Of a stretch of DNA of 64,000 nt, positions 10,471 through 19,324 are shown in pieces (positions within the stretch are counted from its first letter, which is position 1; every line of letters begins with the position of its first letter). A program made the translations under genes and the position numbers. The stretch is from positions 1 through 64,000 of the forward strand of contig CAILLK010000157.1 in the NCBI GenBank assembly GCA_903835005.1, read 5' to 3'. This stretch comes from an uncultured Bacteroidota bacterium. Its GTDB lineage: Bacteria; Bacteroidota; Bacteroidia; Chitinophagales; Chitinophagaceae. The notes under the pieces were generated by a model. It was not told the DNA's origin. It saw nothing but the letters and a program-made list of their open reading frames with translations, and did not search any database.

Positions 10471-10504
10471 AAAAAAAAGCCTGTTGCAAATGAAACTGCA
10501 ACAG
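10471..10504 (-). terminator. Hairpin terminator downstream of the M3 oligopeptidase
   Basis: Stem CTGTTGCA (10481-10488) pairs with TGCAACAG (10497-10504) around an 8-nt loop. Read on the minus strand it is followed by eight T (A-run at 10471-10478). A T-run also follows on the plus strand, so it could act in both directions. Confidence 0.7.
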
Positions 10505-10565
10505 ACTTTTTTTAATCTCAAAGCCGGAATATCGCTAATCTAATGAAGCCTGTGTTATCACCGCT

Positions 10566-12296
10566 TTAGTTTACCCCCCTTTCGGCAAGAACGGGAGTTA
10601 TAAAATCGGTCAGCTCTTTTATGTAAGCGGGAGAAAAATCGAATTTTATACCTGCAGCAGTATACAGTTCTTTCAGTGTTTTGGTATAGCCCAGGCTCAG
10701 CGCTTTCATATAATTGCTTAATGCCTGCTCCTTACTGAGCCTGTATTGCCGCCACATGGCCAACGCGCCCAACTGGGCTATGCCATACTCGATATAATAA
10801 AAAGGCACTTCAAACAGGTGCAACTGTTTCTGCCACATATTGGTGCGGTATTCCTCAAATCCGGTCCAGTCGGTGATACCGGATGAGAATTCATTAAGAA
10901 TAACAAGCCATTGTTCCTCCCGCTGCAAAACGGTATGACCCGGATTGGTATACAGCCAATGCTGGAATTTATCAATAGTAGCTATCCATGGCAGCACTGT
11001 GATTGCCCTTTCCAGTTCTTCCAGTTGAGCCCGCTGTAATTCTTTCTCATCATTAAAAAACACATCCCAATGTTCCATAGAGAACAGTTCCATACTCATG
11101 CTGGCCAGTTCAGCTATTTCCATCGGGTATTCCTTAAAAGCCGACAACCTGAGATCGTGAGAGAGAAAAGAATGGACCGCATGGCCACCTTCGTGCATCA
11201 TGGTGATTACATCGCTCATTGTGCCTGCGGCATTCATAAATATAAAGGGAACACCGGTTTCGGCCAACGGGCAGTTATAGCCGCCAGGAGCTTTCCCCTT
11301 TCGGCTTTCCAGGTCCAGCCTCTTCATCTGTTCCATGGTCTGCAGGCAGCCGCTGAAGTATGGATTAAGGCGTGTGAACACCTCCCTGGCTTTGGCGCTC
11401 AACTCCGGTCCGTCCTTAAACGGATGAAGAGGTTCGGTACCCACCGGTTCTGCATCACCATCCCAGGGGCGCATAACATCAAGGCCTAATCTATGCTGCC
11501 TGTGCCTGACCAATTTAGCCTGTAATGGTACAATATGCTCCCTTACCGCATCATGAAATGCAAAACAATCGGCAACTGTATAATCAAACCTGCCGAGCTC
11601 CCTGAATTTATAATCCCGGTAATTTTCAAAGCCAGCATTCAGGGCTACCTGCTGACGCAATGCAAGCAACTTATCAAATAGTTCATTCAGTTTATCCTTG
11701 TCTTGCAGCCGGCGTGTTGCGATTTTCAAGAATACGGTTTCGCGCAGGCTCCTGTCGGGGCTATGCAAAAATTTAGCAGCCTGCTGCATGGTATATTCTT
11801 TTCCATCCACATCAACAGACATAGCGCCTGATATAACGCCATACTGCTGTGCCAGCAGGTTCATATCGGCCTGCAAAGGCACATTTGCATCCCGGTAGAG
11901 CTTGGCAGCATTATCCACACTGCGCAGGTAAGGGAAATAAATGCTCGTATCCAGTTCAGATGTGAAAGGGCAGGCAAGCAACTTTTTATTGATTTCAAAA
12001 CCAAATGGTTTCATCCTGGGTTCAATCTCCATGCAGAAGTAGGCAAAAGCATCTTCACATTCTTTATTCGTGGTATCGCAGGTCATATTGATCTGCCGCC
12101 AGCAGGCATCTTCACTGATCACAGCCTCCAGCTCACTGATGTCGGTCAACCATTTCTCGAGCTGCTCTTTATTATTGAGCGGCCTGCTCAGGAGTTCTTC
12201 AAAGTAAGGTAGCAGATGATCCCAATCTGTAACTTTAAAATCGGCGGGTAAAAACTGCCGGTCTTTATTTTGCAATGGAATGAAAGTATCGTTCAT
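10566..12296 (-). CDS. M3 family oligoendopeptidase (PepF-like)
   Basis: 576 residues, the usual length for the bacterial M3 subfamily labelled oligoendopeptidase F-like. It is a cytoplasmic zinc metallopeptidase that cleaves short peptides. The zinc motif HEGGH is at residues 368-372 (MMHEGGHAVHSF), with the third ligand expected at Glu396 in MEIAELASMSMELF. No signal peptide is present. It starts at the ATG at 12296. It stands alone, with a terminator on its 3' side and a long AT-rich intergenic region on its 5' side. Confidence 0.9.
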   Translation of the reverse strand: MNDTFIPLQNKDRQFLPADFKVTDWDHLLPYFEELLSRPLNNKEQLEKWLTDISELEAVISEDACWRQINMTCDTTNKECEDAFAYFCMEIEPRMKPFGFEINKKLLACPFTSELDTSIYFPYLRSVDNAAKLYRDANVPLQADMNLLAQQYGVISGAMSVDVDGKEYTMQQAAKFLHSPDRSLRETVFLKIATRRLQDKDKLNELFDKLLALRQQVALNAGFENYRDYKFRELGRFDYTVADCFAFHDAVREHIVPLQAKLVRHRQHRLGLDVMRPWDGDAEPVGTEPLHPFKDGPELSAKAREVFTRLNPYFSGCLQTMEQMKRLDLESRKGKAPGGYNCPLAETGVPFIFMNAAGTMSDVITMMHEGGHAVHSFLSHDLRLSAFKEYPMEIAELASMSMELFSMEHWDVFFNDEKELQRAQLEELERAITVLPWIATIDKFQHWLYTNPGHTVLQREEQWLVILNEFSSGITDWTGFEEYRTNMWQKQLHLFEVPFYYIEYGIAQLGALAMWRQYRLSKEQALSNYMKALSLGYTKTLKELYTAAGIKFDFSPAYIKELTDFITPVLAERGVN

Positions 12297-12587
12297 AACT
12301 ATTTTTATGGCCGCAAATTACACCACTTCCCAGACAAAACGGGCACTTGAATTTAATTAAATAAATAAATTATTTATTTATCCATAAATAATTTAGCCAG
12401 AAAAGAACAATTAATTTTAATGTAACAATTATGTAATAAAGAGGATTTTAGTCAAATGTTATATTTTTTTAACTGGAAATACATTGATTATCAGCTTGAC
12501 GAACAAATAAAATGTTATTTTTAACTATATCTATAAAAGTGATTGCCAAGGATTGCAAAACCATTTTTTTACTACGCCTGCAAATTG

Positions 12588-12595
12588 TACATTTG
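12588..12595 (+). promoter_or_regulatory. TACATTTG promoter box of a putative short transcript
   Basis: Exact TAnnTTTG match with a T-run (12564-12570) at the -33 spacing. It would start transcription near 12602, only about 55 nt before a terminator-like hairpin. Confidence 0.4.
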
Positions 12596-12601
12596 TATCA
12601 A

Positions 12602-12659
12602 GTTGTGAATTTAATGGGTTAGTAAGTAAGAGCTGCCGGATTCCTCCAGCGGCTCTTTT
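12602..12659 (+). ncRNA. Putative small RNA of about 58 nt
   Basis: The region from the predicted start of TACATTTG (12588-12595) to a terminator-like hairpin has no ORF. The hairpin is GAGCTGCCGGA (12630-12640), loop TTCC, TCCAGCGGCTC (12645-12655), with one G-U pair and one mismatch, followed by TTTT. A promoter plus terminator with nothing coded between is the layout of a small RNA. No known RNA family was recognised, and an attenuated leader is also possible. Confidence 0.35.
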
Positions 12660-12675
12660 CATTTAACCGAAGTCT

Positions 12676-12700
12676 CACCCCAAACCCCTGAAGGGGCTTC
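12676..12700 (+). repeat. Short GC-rich interspersed repeat, copy 1
   Basis: Reads CACCCCAAACCCCTGAAGGG and on, with the internal palindrome CCCCTGAAGGGG at 12685-12696. It resembles copies at 12846-12874 (opposite orientation) and 22593-22621. Similar dispersed palindromic repeats are common in Bacteroidota intergenic regions. Confidence 0.6.
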
Positions 12701-12845
12701 ACAAGAGAATAAGACTTCAACTTCAAATCTTTATTGGGCTTTTGCAAAATTTCCTTTACACAGATTTCTTTACTCTATCACACGCTAAAATAATTTAGCC
12801 AGATGGTTAGCTGAAGATGAGAGATACCACAGTACCTAAATGCAT

Positions 12846-12874
12846 GGTTCCCCTTTAGGGGTTCAGGGGTTAGT
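12846..12874 (-). repeat. Short GC-rich interspersed repeat, copy 2
   Basis: On the minus strand it reads CACTAACCCCTGAACCCCTA then AAGGGGAACC, nearly identical to the copy at the end of recJ. With copy 1 it forms an imperfect inverted pair flanking about 145 bp of non-coding sequence just before radA. Confidence 0.65.
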
Positions 12875-12884
12875 GTTACCTTTG
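12854..12884 (+). promoter_or_regulatory. radA promoter, near-leaderless
   Basis: TACCTTTG at 12877-12884 matches the -7 consensus exactly. TTTA at 12854-12857 sits 19 bp upstream, close to the TTTG -33 box. The box ends 5 bp before the radA ATG, so the transcript would begin at or next to the start codon. The -33 half falls inside repeat copy 2. Confidence 0.5.
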
Positions 12885-12889
12885 GCGGT

Positions 12890-14266
12890 ATGGCTAAAAT
12901 AAAATCAGCTTTTTTTTGTCAGCAATGCGGACATGAAACACCTAAGTGGACCGGTAAATGTCCATCGTGCGGTGCATGGAATTCTTTTGTGGAAGAGGTT
13001 GTTCAGCGTGATGACAAAACGAAGCCAGAGGCAGTGAGCTGGGATGATGACAACAACAAGCAGCAACGCAAAGCCTACAAGCTGGAGGAGGTAGTGCATA
13101 CCAATGAGGCCCGCATGATAGCGCCCGACAGTGAGCTGAACCGTGTGCTGGGCGGCGGTATGGTGCCCGGGTCAGTAATACTTATAGCAGGCGATCCGGG
13201 AATTGGCAAGAGTACGCTGTTCCTGCAACTGGCGCTGCACTGGCGGTCTATTACTACACTTTATGTATCGGGCGAAGAAAGCGCACAGCAGATAAAACTC
13301 CGTGCTGACCGTATAGGCGTAAAGAATAATAACCTGTATCTGCTCACTGCTACCGATACCAACACCCTCTTCCAGGAAGTGAAAAAAGTGCGGCCGCAAT
13401 TGCTTATCATAGATTCTATACAAACACTTGAATCGCCCTATGTGGAATCGGCAGCTGGCAGTGTATCGCAGGTGCGGGAGTGCGCTGCCGAATTGCAGCG
13501 TTTTGCAAAGGCAACCAATATACCTGTATGCATCATAGGCCATATTACAAAGGATGGATCGATAGCAGGGCCGAAAGTACTGGAGCATATGGTGGACACT
13601 GTACTGCAATTTGAAGGCGACCGGCATTATGCCTACCGGATATTGCGGACTTTGAAAAACCGATTCGGTTCCACCTCTGAGCTGGGCATTTATGAAATGG
13701 TGACGCAGGGAATGAGGGCAGTAAGCAACCCGAGCGAAATATTATTGTCGCAACACGATGAACCGCTAAGCGGAGTAGCCATAGCTGCTACCATGGAAGC
13801 CAGCAGGCCGCTGATGATAGAAGTACAAGCCCTGGTAACCCAGGCAGTATATGGCACACCCCAGCGCACGGTAAGCGGACTGGACCTGCGCAGGCTGCAG
13901 CTATTGCTGGCAGTACTGGAGAAACGCGGGGGCTTTCACTTCGGGGCCAAAGATGTATTTGTAAATATAGCCGGTGGACTGAAAATAGAAGACCCATCAA
14001 TAGAACTGGCCCTTGTTTGCGCCCTGTTATCCTCCTACGAAGATAAAGCGCTGCCCTCAAATATATGCCTGGTAGGAGAGATAGGCCTCAGCGGAGAAAT
14101 ACGCGCCGTGAACCGCATAGACCAGCGAATAGCCGAAGCCGACAAACTGGGTATGGATGTGATTTTCATTCCGAAAGCCAATGCCAAGGGACTGCATAAG
14201 ACCAATTATAAAATTGAAATAAAGACTGTGAATAAGGTAGAGGATGTGTATAAGATGCTGTTTTGA
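12890..14266 (+). CDS. radA: DNA repair protein RadA
   Basis: 458 residues, the normal length. RadA is a RecA-like ATPase that processes recombination intermediates and promotes branch migration. Order of parts: an N-terminal C4 zinc finger (Cys10, Cys13, Cys24, Cys27), Walker A GDPGIGKST at 101-109, the RadA-specific KNRFG motif at 256-260, and a C-terminal Lon-like domain (about 280-458). It starts at the ATG 5 bp after a promoter box, so it is probably read from a leaderless or nearly leaderless mRNA. It is monocistronic; PBP1A follows after 250 bp with its own promoter-like box. Confidence 0.97.
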   Translation: MAKIKSAFFCQQCGHETPKWTGKCPSCGAWNSFVEEVVQRDDKTKPEAVSWDDDNNKQQRKAYKLEEVVHTNEARMIAPDSELNRVLGGGMVPGSVILIAGDPGIGKSTLFLQLALHWRSITTLYVSGEESAQQIKLRADRIGVKNNNLYLLTATDTNTLFQEVKKVRPQLLIIDSIQTLESPYVESAAGSVSQVRECAAELQRFAKATNIPVCIIGHITKDGSIAGPKVLEHMVDTVLQFEGDRHYAYRILRTLKNRFGSTSELGIYEMVTQGMRAVSNPSEILLSQHDEPLSGVAIAATMEASRPLMIEVQALVTQAVYGTPQRTVSGLDLRRLQLLLAVLEKRGGFHFGAKDVFVNIAGGLKIEDPSIELALVCALLSSYEDKALPSNICLVGEIGLSGEIRAVNRIDQRIAEADKLGMDVIFIPKANAKGLHKTNYKIEIKTVNKVEDVYKMLF

Positions 14267-14335
14267 GTAGTTCCTTTCCAGCAAATAATAACAATAAATG
14301 CTAATACTGTGGCAGGGGGAAGCAGTAATTTGCAC

Positions 14336-14343
14336 TAACTTTG
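14336..14343 (+). promoter_or_regulatory. TAACTTTG promoter box upstream of the class A PBP
   Basis: Exact TAnnTTTG match with no clear -33 TTTG at the right distance. It would give a leader of about 170 nt before the PBP start at 14517. Confidence 0.3.
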
Positions 14344-14516
14344 CTACCACCTTAATTAGATTTCGAATTTTAAAGCATATATCAGTGAGTGATTATTCTG
14401 GAATACTGAATATTTGTTAAACTATGTTGAGGAACAATAAATAATTGCATTTTTTGTGGAAATTTAGGCTTCCGGATGTCTATATAAATTCAACCGGCGG
14501 AGAAAAATAATAACTC

Positions 14517-16796
14517 TTGAGAAATAAACAGGAAAATAAGAATAACAGGAAGCCCGGAGAAAAAGACCCGGCAAAGAAAGCAAATAAGGCTGTCCGTATT
14601 TTATGGATAACATTTATCTCATTTCTTGTAGTCTTCCCATTGCTTATTCTGGCTATTGACCATGGCCTGGTAGGCGAAATGCCTTCGCTTGCTGAACTGG
14701 AAAACCCGCAAAATGACCTCTCTACCGATGTGCTGGCGGCAGATGGAACCATGCTGGGCAGGTATTTTGTTACAGACCGGTCGAACAGCACATTCAGGGA
14801 TACCTCGCTGAATGTGATACATGCTTTGCTGGCTGCCGAAGATGAGCGCTTTTTTGACCATGCAGGTATAGATCCTATAGCTACGGTTGCCATCCCTTTT
14901 TATGCCATAATACATAAAAAACGGGGCTCATCTACCCTCACCCAGCAACTTGCCAAGAACCTTTTTAAGAGAAAGAGCAGCAATATTTTTGTACTGCCAT
15001 TCGTCAAGCTGAAGGAATGGGTGCTGGCCGTGAAACTGGAAAGGAACCTTACCAAACTCGAAATCATTAATCTATATCTGAATACTGTTCCTTTCGGTGA
15101 TAATGTATTCGGTATTAAAAATGCTTCACTTACATTCTATAGTGTATTGCCCGAAAATGCAAGTGTTGATCAGGCAGCTGCGCTTATAGCTATGCTGAAG
15201 GGCAACTCTATTTATAATCCGCGAAGCCACCCCAAACAATCGAAAGCAAGAAGGAACACTGTTCTGGACCAGATGTACAAGTATGGCTACATTACAGAAG
15301 CCCAGGCCAATGATTTAAAATCAAAGGAAACACCCCTTAATTATCATAAACTCGATTACCACGGTGGTATAGCACCCTATTTCAGAATGATAGTGGAAAT
15401 GCAGGTAAAACAAATGATCAAGGACCTGAAAAAACCCGATGGCACACCCTACGATATATATAAAGACGGGCTGAAAATATGGACTACCCTTGATGTAAAA
15501 ATGCAGGGTTATGCCGAGGAAGCCATGCAGGAACACCTCACTAACTGGCAGAAAACATTTTTGAGTCAGCCTGTTTATAAGGATGGTACCATTTGGAATA
15601 AAGAAGGACCGATACAAACCATTCTTAACCAGGCCATAAAGAGTTCTGACCGCTACCTTGCCTTCAGGAACCAGGATATGACCGAAGCTAAAGCACTGGC
15701 GCAGATGAAGGTGCCTGTGAAAATGAAGGTATTTGCCTGGAACAAAAACCGCTCGCTGGATACGGTTATGAGCCCCATGGACTCGCTGAAATATATGAAG
15801 TTGTTTCTGCAGGCAGGATTTATGGCAATGGACCCAGCTACAGGCGAGGTGAAAGCCTGGGTGGGCGGAATAGATCATAATTACTTCCAGTTCGATCACG
15901 TGAATATTAATGCCAAGCGGCAGGTGGGATCGACCATTAAGCCGCTGCTTTACACTTTTGCTGTAGATAATGGTTTTGATCCGTGTTCATCTATAGAGAC
16001 CACCCCACAGGATTTTCCGACAAAAACGGGCTATAATGCGGATAAAGGCGCCAGTTACGACCCGCATGTAACTATGAAGGAAGCACTGGCAAAATCTATA
16101 AACAATGCAGCACTTTACGTGCTCCGGCAGGTGGGCATTGACCCTTTTGTGGATTTTGTGCAGAAGTGCGGCATTACCAGCCGTATAGATAAGGTACCTG
16201 CGGTGGCGTTGGGAGTATCTGATATTTCGCTTACTGAAATGCTGGGAGCCTACAGTATGTTCCCGGGCAAGGGAATAAATACACAGCCTTACTATATTAC
16301 CAAGATTGAAGATAAAAATGGTACGGTGCTGAAGACATTTGCACCTGTGCAGAAGGAAATAATTAATGATACGGTGGCCTATAAAATGGTGAATATGATG
16401 CGTGGCGTTGTGAATTTTGGTACCGGTGCACGACTCAGGGGCAAGTACCAGATATCCAGTGATATTGCAGGCAAAACAGGTACTACAAGCAACCAGGCTG
16501 ATGCATGGTTTATAGGATATAGCCCGGATCTGATTGCAGGTGCATGGGTAGGCTGCAATGACCGTGAATTCCGGTTCAGAAGAGAAGAACTGGGACAGGG
16601 CGCGGCTTCGGCATTACCGATCTGGGCACTATTCATGAAAAAGGTATGGAAAGATGATGTGCTCAGTAAGAAATATGACCCGAGAAAAACCTTCCCGATA
16701 CCTAAAGGATGGACAGATTGTGTATCGGCAGATACGTTGGTTCACCAGCCACCACCTCCCGGAACTGAGATTAATGAAACCAGCGGCGAGTACTGA
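14517..16796 (+). CDS. Class A penicillin-binding protein (PBP1A-like transglycosylase/transpeptidase)
   Basis: 759 residues. It polymerises and cross-links peptidoglycan in the periplasm. A Lys/Arg/Asn-rich cytoplasmic tail is followed by one membrane anchor (about 26-46). The GT51 domain has AAEDERFFDHAG with catalytic Glu108 and STLTQQLAKNLF. The transpeptidase domain has the nucleophile motif STIK (Ser472), SIN (Ser527) and KTG (653-655). The start is a TTG at 14517; the next internal Met is near residue 80, past the membrane anchor, so TTG is preferred. A purine-rich GGAGAA lies about 15 nt upstream. The C-terminus stops shortly after the transpeptidase domain, without the long extension of some PBP1s. 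Confidence 0.93.
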   Translation: MRNKQENKNNRKPGEKDPAKKANKAVRILWITFISFLVVFPLLILAIDHGLVGEMPSLAELENPQNDLSTDVLAADGTMLGRYFVTDRSNSTFRDTSLNVIHALLAAEDERFFDHAGIDPIATVAIPFYAIIHKKRGSSTLTQQLAKNLFKRKSSNIFVLPFVKLKEWVLAVKLERNLTKLEIINLYLNTVPFGDNVFGIKNASLTFYSVLPENASVDQAAALIAMLKGNSIYNPRSHPKQSKARRNTVLDQMYKYGYITEAQANDLKSKETPLNYHKLDYHGGIAPYFRMIVEMQVKQMIKDLKKPDGTPYDIYKDGLKIWTTLDVKMQGYAEEAMQEHLTNWQKTFLSQPVYKDGTIWNKEGPIQTILNQAIKSSDRYLAFRNQDMTEAKALAQMKVPVKMKVFAWNKNRSLDTVMSPMDSLKYMKLFLQAGFMAMDPATGEVKAWVGGIDHNYFQFDHVNINAKRQVGSTIKPLLYTFAVDNGFDPCSSIETTPQDFPTKTGYNADKGASYDPHVTMKEALAKSINNAALYVLRQVGIDPFVDFVQKCGITSRIDKVPAVALGVSDISLTEMLGAYSMFPGKGINTQPYYITKIEDKNGTVLKTFAPVQKEIINDTVAYKMVNMMRGVVNFGTGARLRGKYQISSDIAGKTGTTSNQADAWFIGYSPDLIAGAWVGCNDREFRFRREELGQGAASALPIWALFMKKVWKDDVLSKKYDPRKTFPIPKGWTDCVSADTLVHQPPPPGTEINETSGEY

Positions 16797-17244
16797 TAGT
16801 ATTACTGTAGATTTTAGCCTGGGAGGAGGCGTATGAATTTTTAGCTTTCAGATACACAATTGCGAATGAGTAACTGCCTGAACTATATATGAGGTATGAG
16901 GGCTCAAGTTGAATTGGTTGCAGATAGCGTTACGGTGATTTCCCGCTGGTTTTCAAGATCGGAATCTAAACGAATCGGATATAATGTCAGGATTCCAGTT
17001 CCTATTCGTTGTAAAAGTCTTTAAATAAAGCATTATTCGCAGATGATCTTCGCTCGTGCCTTTGCAGGCATTCCTCAATAAACACAAAAATAACTTCGCA
17101 ATATAGAAGGAATTATTTTGAAAGCTTCACTAACCTGCAGTTGGAAGATTTAAAAAAAATTTCGAAATTGATACACTTGATTGGAAGTATATCAATAGCC
17201 GGCTAAAAAAATTATAACTCAATACTTTCAAACTGTTCTAAACT
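16797..17244. other. 448-bp intergenic region, nothing recognised
   Basis: It lies between the PBP gene and a small hypothetical gene. No convincing ORF, hairpin terminator, promoter match or RNA gene was found in it. Confidence 0.5.
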
Positions 17245-17451
17245 ATGACCGATACCCCCGACCATATAAAAAAACTACAACTACAGATATGGCTGGCCAA
17301 AACTCCGGAAGAGCGGCAGGTACAGGCTATCAAAGACAATGAGGATATGTTTAACTTCAGGAAAATGGCAAAGTCACAGCTTGATTCAGCAATTGAAACA
17401 AACAATTCAAAAAAAGGTATCCGGTTAATCCCTTGTATCCCCCTTATTTAG
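17245..17451 (+). CDS. Small hypothetical protein (68 aa)
   Basis: 68 residues, charged and predicted helical, opening MTDTPDHIKKLQLQIWLAKT and continuing with PEERQVQAIKDNEDMF. Small proteins with a similar opening (TPxxIKxLQLxIWLxKxPxER) occur in Bacteroidota with unknown function; this is from memory and unverified. The last 15 residues look unrelated to the helical part. It converges with the RluA-type gene, 18 bp away. It could be spurious, but the residue pattern and isolated ATG argue for a real gene. Confidence 0.5.
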   Translation: MTDTPDHIKKLQLQIWLAKTPEERQVQAIKDNEDMFNFRKMAKSQLDSAIETNNSKKGIRLIPCIPLI

Positions 17452-17469
17452 TCTCAGGCAAATTGGATA

Positions 17470-18216
17470 TTATAATACCTCATCTCCATTCACCTTACTC
17501 TTCGTCCATTTGTTCAGTTGTTTGATGCAAGCACTAATATCCCTGGGTATTTCGGCCTCAACTACTATGGGCGTTCCATCTTCTTTTACAAACTCCAGTT
17601 TGTAGGCATGTAGCGCCAGTCGGCTCAGCAAAGGCTTCTCCTGCTCATCTTTTTCAGAGAGGCGGAATTTGCGTTTGATATTGGAGAGCATGAACGGCTG
17701 GCCATCGCCATAAAGTTCATCGCAAACAATAGGGTGCCCAATAGAAGCCATATGTACGCGTATCTGATGCGTGCGCCCTGTATGAATCTGAAATTGGACC
17801 AGGGAATAAAGAGGCCATTGCTCTACCACCCGGTAATCCGTAACGGCAACTTTTCCTTTACGGTTCACCACCATTTTGCCATGCACAGCAGGGTGCTCGG
17901 CAATAGGGCTTTCAATTCGCCCGTCGGGTGGAATAACAATACCTGTAACCAGCCCGGCATAAAATTTATTCACATCCCGCTCCTGGAAACAAATGGATAA
18001 GTAACGATGCGCCTGTTCGGTTTTAGCAAAACAGATAACCCCGCTAGTGTCTTTATCGAGCCGGTGTACCACCCATATCTTCTGGCCGGTTTTGCTTTCC
18101 AGAATACGGTTGAGGCTGGGCAGTTCGTGATTGAACCTGTCGGGGATAACCAGCAATCCGGCGGGTTTGTTTACAATAATCAGTTCGTCATCTTCGTAAA
18201 GTGTTTCTATCTGCAT
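17470..18216 (-). CDS. RluA-family RNA pseudouridine synthase
   Basis: 248 residues. It isomerises specific uridines to pseudouridine in rRNA or tRNA. The family motif HRLDKDTSG is at 51-59 with catalytic Asp54, followed by FAKTEQAHRYLS and the C-terminal RTHQIRVHMASIGHPIVCD. There is no N-terminal S4 domain, so it resembles the short TruC/RluA-type members. The start codon overlaps the ybeY stop by one base (TGATG), so the two are one operon with coupled translation; both act on stable RNA. The exact target base cannot be read from the sequence. Confidence 0.9.
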   Translation of the reverse strand: MQIETLYEDDELIIVNKPAGLLVIPDRFNHELPSLNRILESKTGQKIWVVHRLDKDTSGVICFAKTEQAHRYLSICFQERDVNKFYAGLVTGIVIPPDGRIESPIAEHPAVHGKMVVNRKGKVAVTDYRVVEQWPLYSLVQFQIHTGRTHQIRVHMASIGHPIVCDELYGDGQPFMLSNIKRKFRLSEKDEQEKPLLSRLALHAYKLEFVKEDGTPIVVEAEIPRDISACIKQLNKWTKSKVNGDEVL

Positions 18217-18653
18217 CAGGCTGATTCGTTTTTATAATTTTCCAGGCAATAATCTTCATTTTCGCGCATGATCTTCTGGTCTTTCGGCGTTTTATCTTTA
18301 AAACCGCACAGATGCAGTACCCCATGAAATATTACCCGGTGCAATTCATCGGTAAAAGTAGTCTTATATAATTTCGCATTCTCTTTTACCCGCTCTATGC
18401 TGATATAAATTTCTCCCTGTAGCTCTTGTTTTGATTCACTGAGGTCGAAAGTAATTATATCGGTAAAAGAGTCGTGGTCGAGAAAATTCTGATTCATTTC
18501 CAGCAGAAAATTATCATTGCAGAAAACATAAGTAATCTCAGAAGTCTTTACATTCTTCAGATACCTGGAAACCAGGCCATCAATAAACGCTGATAACTTG
18601 CGTTTGTTTTTCAGACCAGCTTTGATTTCATGTTCGTAAAATGTGGCAGGCAT
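18216..18653 (-). CDS. ybeY: Endoribonuclease/rRNA maturation factor YbeY
   Basis: 145 residues, the usual size. YbeY is a metal-dependent ribonuclease for 16S rRNA 3' maturation and ribosome quality control. The zinc motif normally reads HGxLHLxGYDH; here it is HGVLHLCGFKD, with His110 and His114 kept and Asp120 in place of the third His. Other conserved parts are FTDIITFDL and GEIYISIERVKENA. The same substitution is recalled in other Bacteroidota YbeY proteins, so it is probably a lineage feature, not decay. It is the first gene of the operon with the pseudouridine synthase. Confidence 0.92.
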   Translation of the reverse strand: MPATFYEHEIKAGLKNKRKLSAFIDGLVSRYLKNVKTSEITYVFCNDNFLLEMNQNFLDHDSFTDIITFDLSESKQELQGEIYISIERVKENAKLYKTTFTDELHRVIFHGVLHLCGFKDKTPKDQKIMRENEDYCLENYKNESA

Positions 18654-18733
18654 AGCAATTGGTTTTTTACAAAGGTCGTAACAAAAATGATCTTTATAAA
18701 CAAGAGGTAGCGAAAATCTGTAGTCACAGACTA

Positions 18734-19324
18734 TTACTGGGGTGTAATGTCTTTAAACAAATCTGTCAGGTTCAGCTCAAAGCCAGGCAAAACAGAAGAT
18801 GTTACGAGGTCGCCGGTGACAAAATAGGGTGATTCCTTAAACTTACCTTCTACCAGCGTATATACCCGCATCCACTGGTCCTGCGGGCTTACGAGCCAAT
18901 ATTCCAATACTCCGGCTTCCTCATATACTTCGTACTTTTTCTTCAGTTCTTTTGCGTTATTCCCGGGGCTTAGCACTTCGACTACTATCTCCGGTGCACC
19001 CAGGCAACCTTGGTTGTCTAACTTAGTAAGGTCACATATCACACAAACATCCGGCTGCAGAACCGTAATAATGTTCTTATCGCTTTTTGACTTCCGGGGT
19101 ATGCGCACATCAAAAGGTGCATCATAAACCTCACAAGGCTTATTTTCAAGAAAGAACCATAAACGGGCGTGGATATTCCCGGCAATTTTTTGATGAAACC
19201 GGTTTGGAGCCGGGCTCATTTTGAAAATTTTCCCTTTTATAAGTTCTACACGTTCCTCAAATTTCCATTTGAAATAATCGGCATAAGTGTAACTTTTTTC
19301 CAGATCAAGGTCGGCAAATTGCAT
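18734..19324 (-). CDS. Uma2 family (DUF820) putative PD-(D/E)XK endonuclease
   Basis: 196 residues. The Uma2 fold is recognised by YTYADYFKW near the N-terminus, ELIKGKIFKMSPAP around 28-41, the nuclease core LQPDVCVICD, and PEIVVEVLSPGN, where the Asp and the Glu-x-Leu would hold the metal. Family members are predicted restriction-like nucleases, often in many copies, with mostly unknown roles. It stands alone upstream of ybeY, with an 80-bp gap. No key residue seems missing. Confidence 0.85.
   Translation of the reverse strand: MQFADLDLEKSYTYADYFKWKFEERVELIKGKIFKMSPAPNRFHQKIAGNIHARLWFFLENKPCEVYDAPFDVRIPRKSKSDKNIITVLQPDVCVICDLTKLDNQGCLGAPEIVVEVLSPGNNAKELKKKYEVYEEAGVLEYWLVSPQDQWMRVYTLVEGKFKESPYFVTGDLVTSSVLPGFELNLTDLFKDITPQ

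Larger units (their letters stand above)
12297..12889. other. 593-bp intergenic region between divergent pepF-like gene and radA
   Basis: Very AT-rich near the peptidase, with no real ORF. It contains a candidate short transcript with promoter and hairpin (12588-12659), two oppositely oriented copies of a short GC-rich repeat (12676-12700 and 12846-12874) and a promoter that almost touches the radA start. Each is listed separately. Confidence 0.7.

Noticed and set aside
11070-11489. 139-codon plus-strand frame opposite the M3 peptidase
   Set aside because: Antisense shadow of a confident gene; no recognisable motif.
13172-13627. 151-codon minus-strand frame opposite radA
   Set aside because: Antisense shadow; radA is certain from its motifs.
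15321-15899. 192-codon minus-strand frame opposite the PBP
   Set aside because: Antisense shadow within a complete class A PBP.
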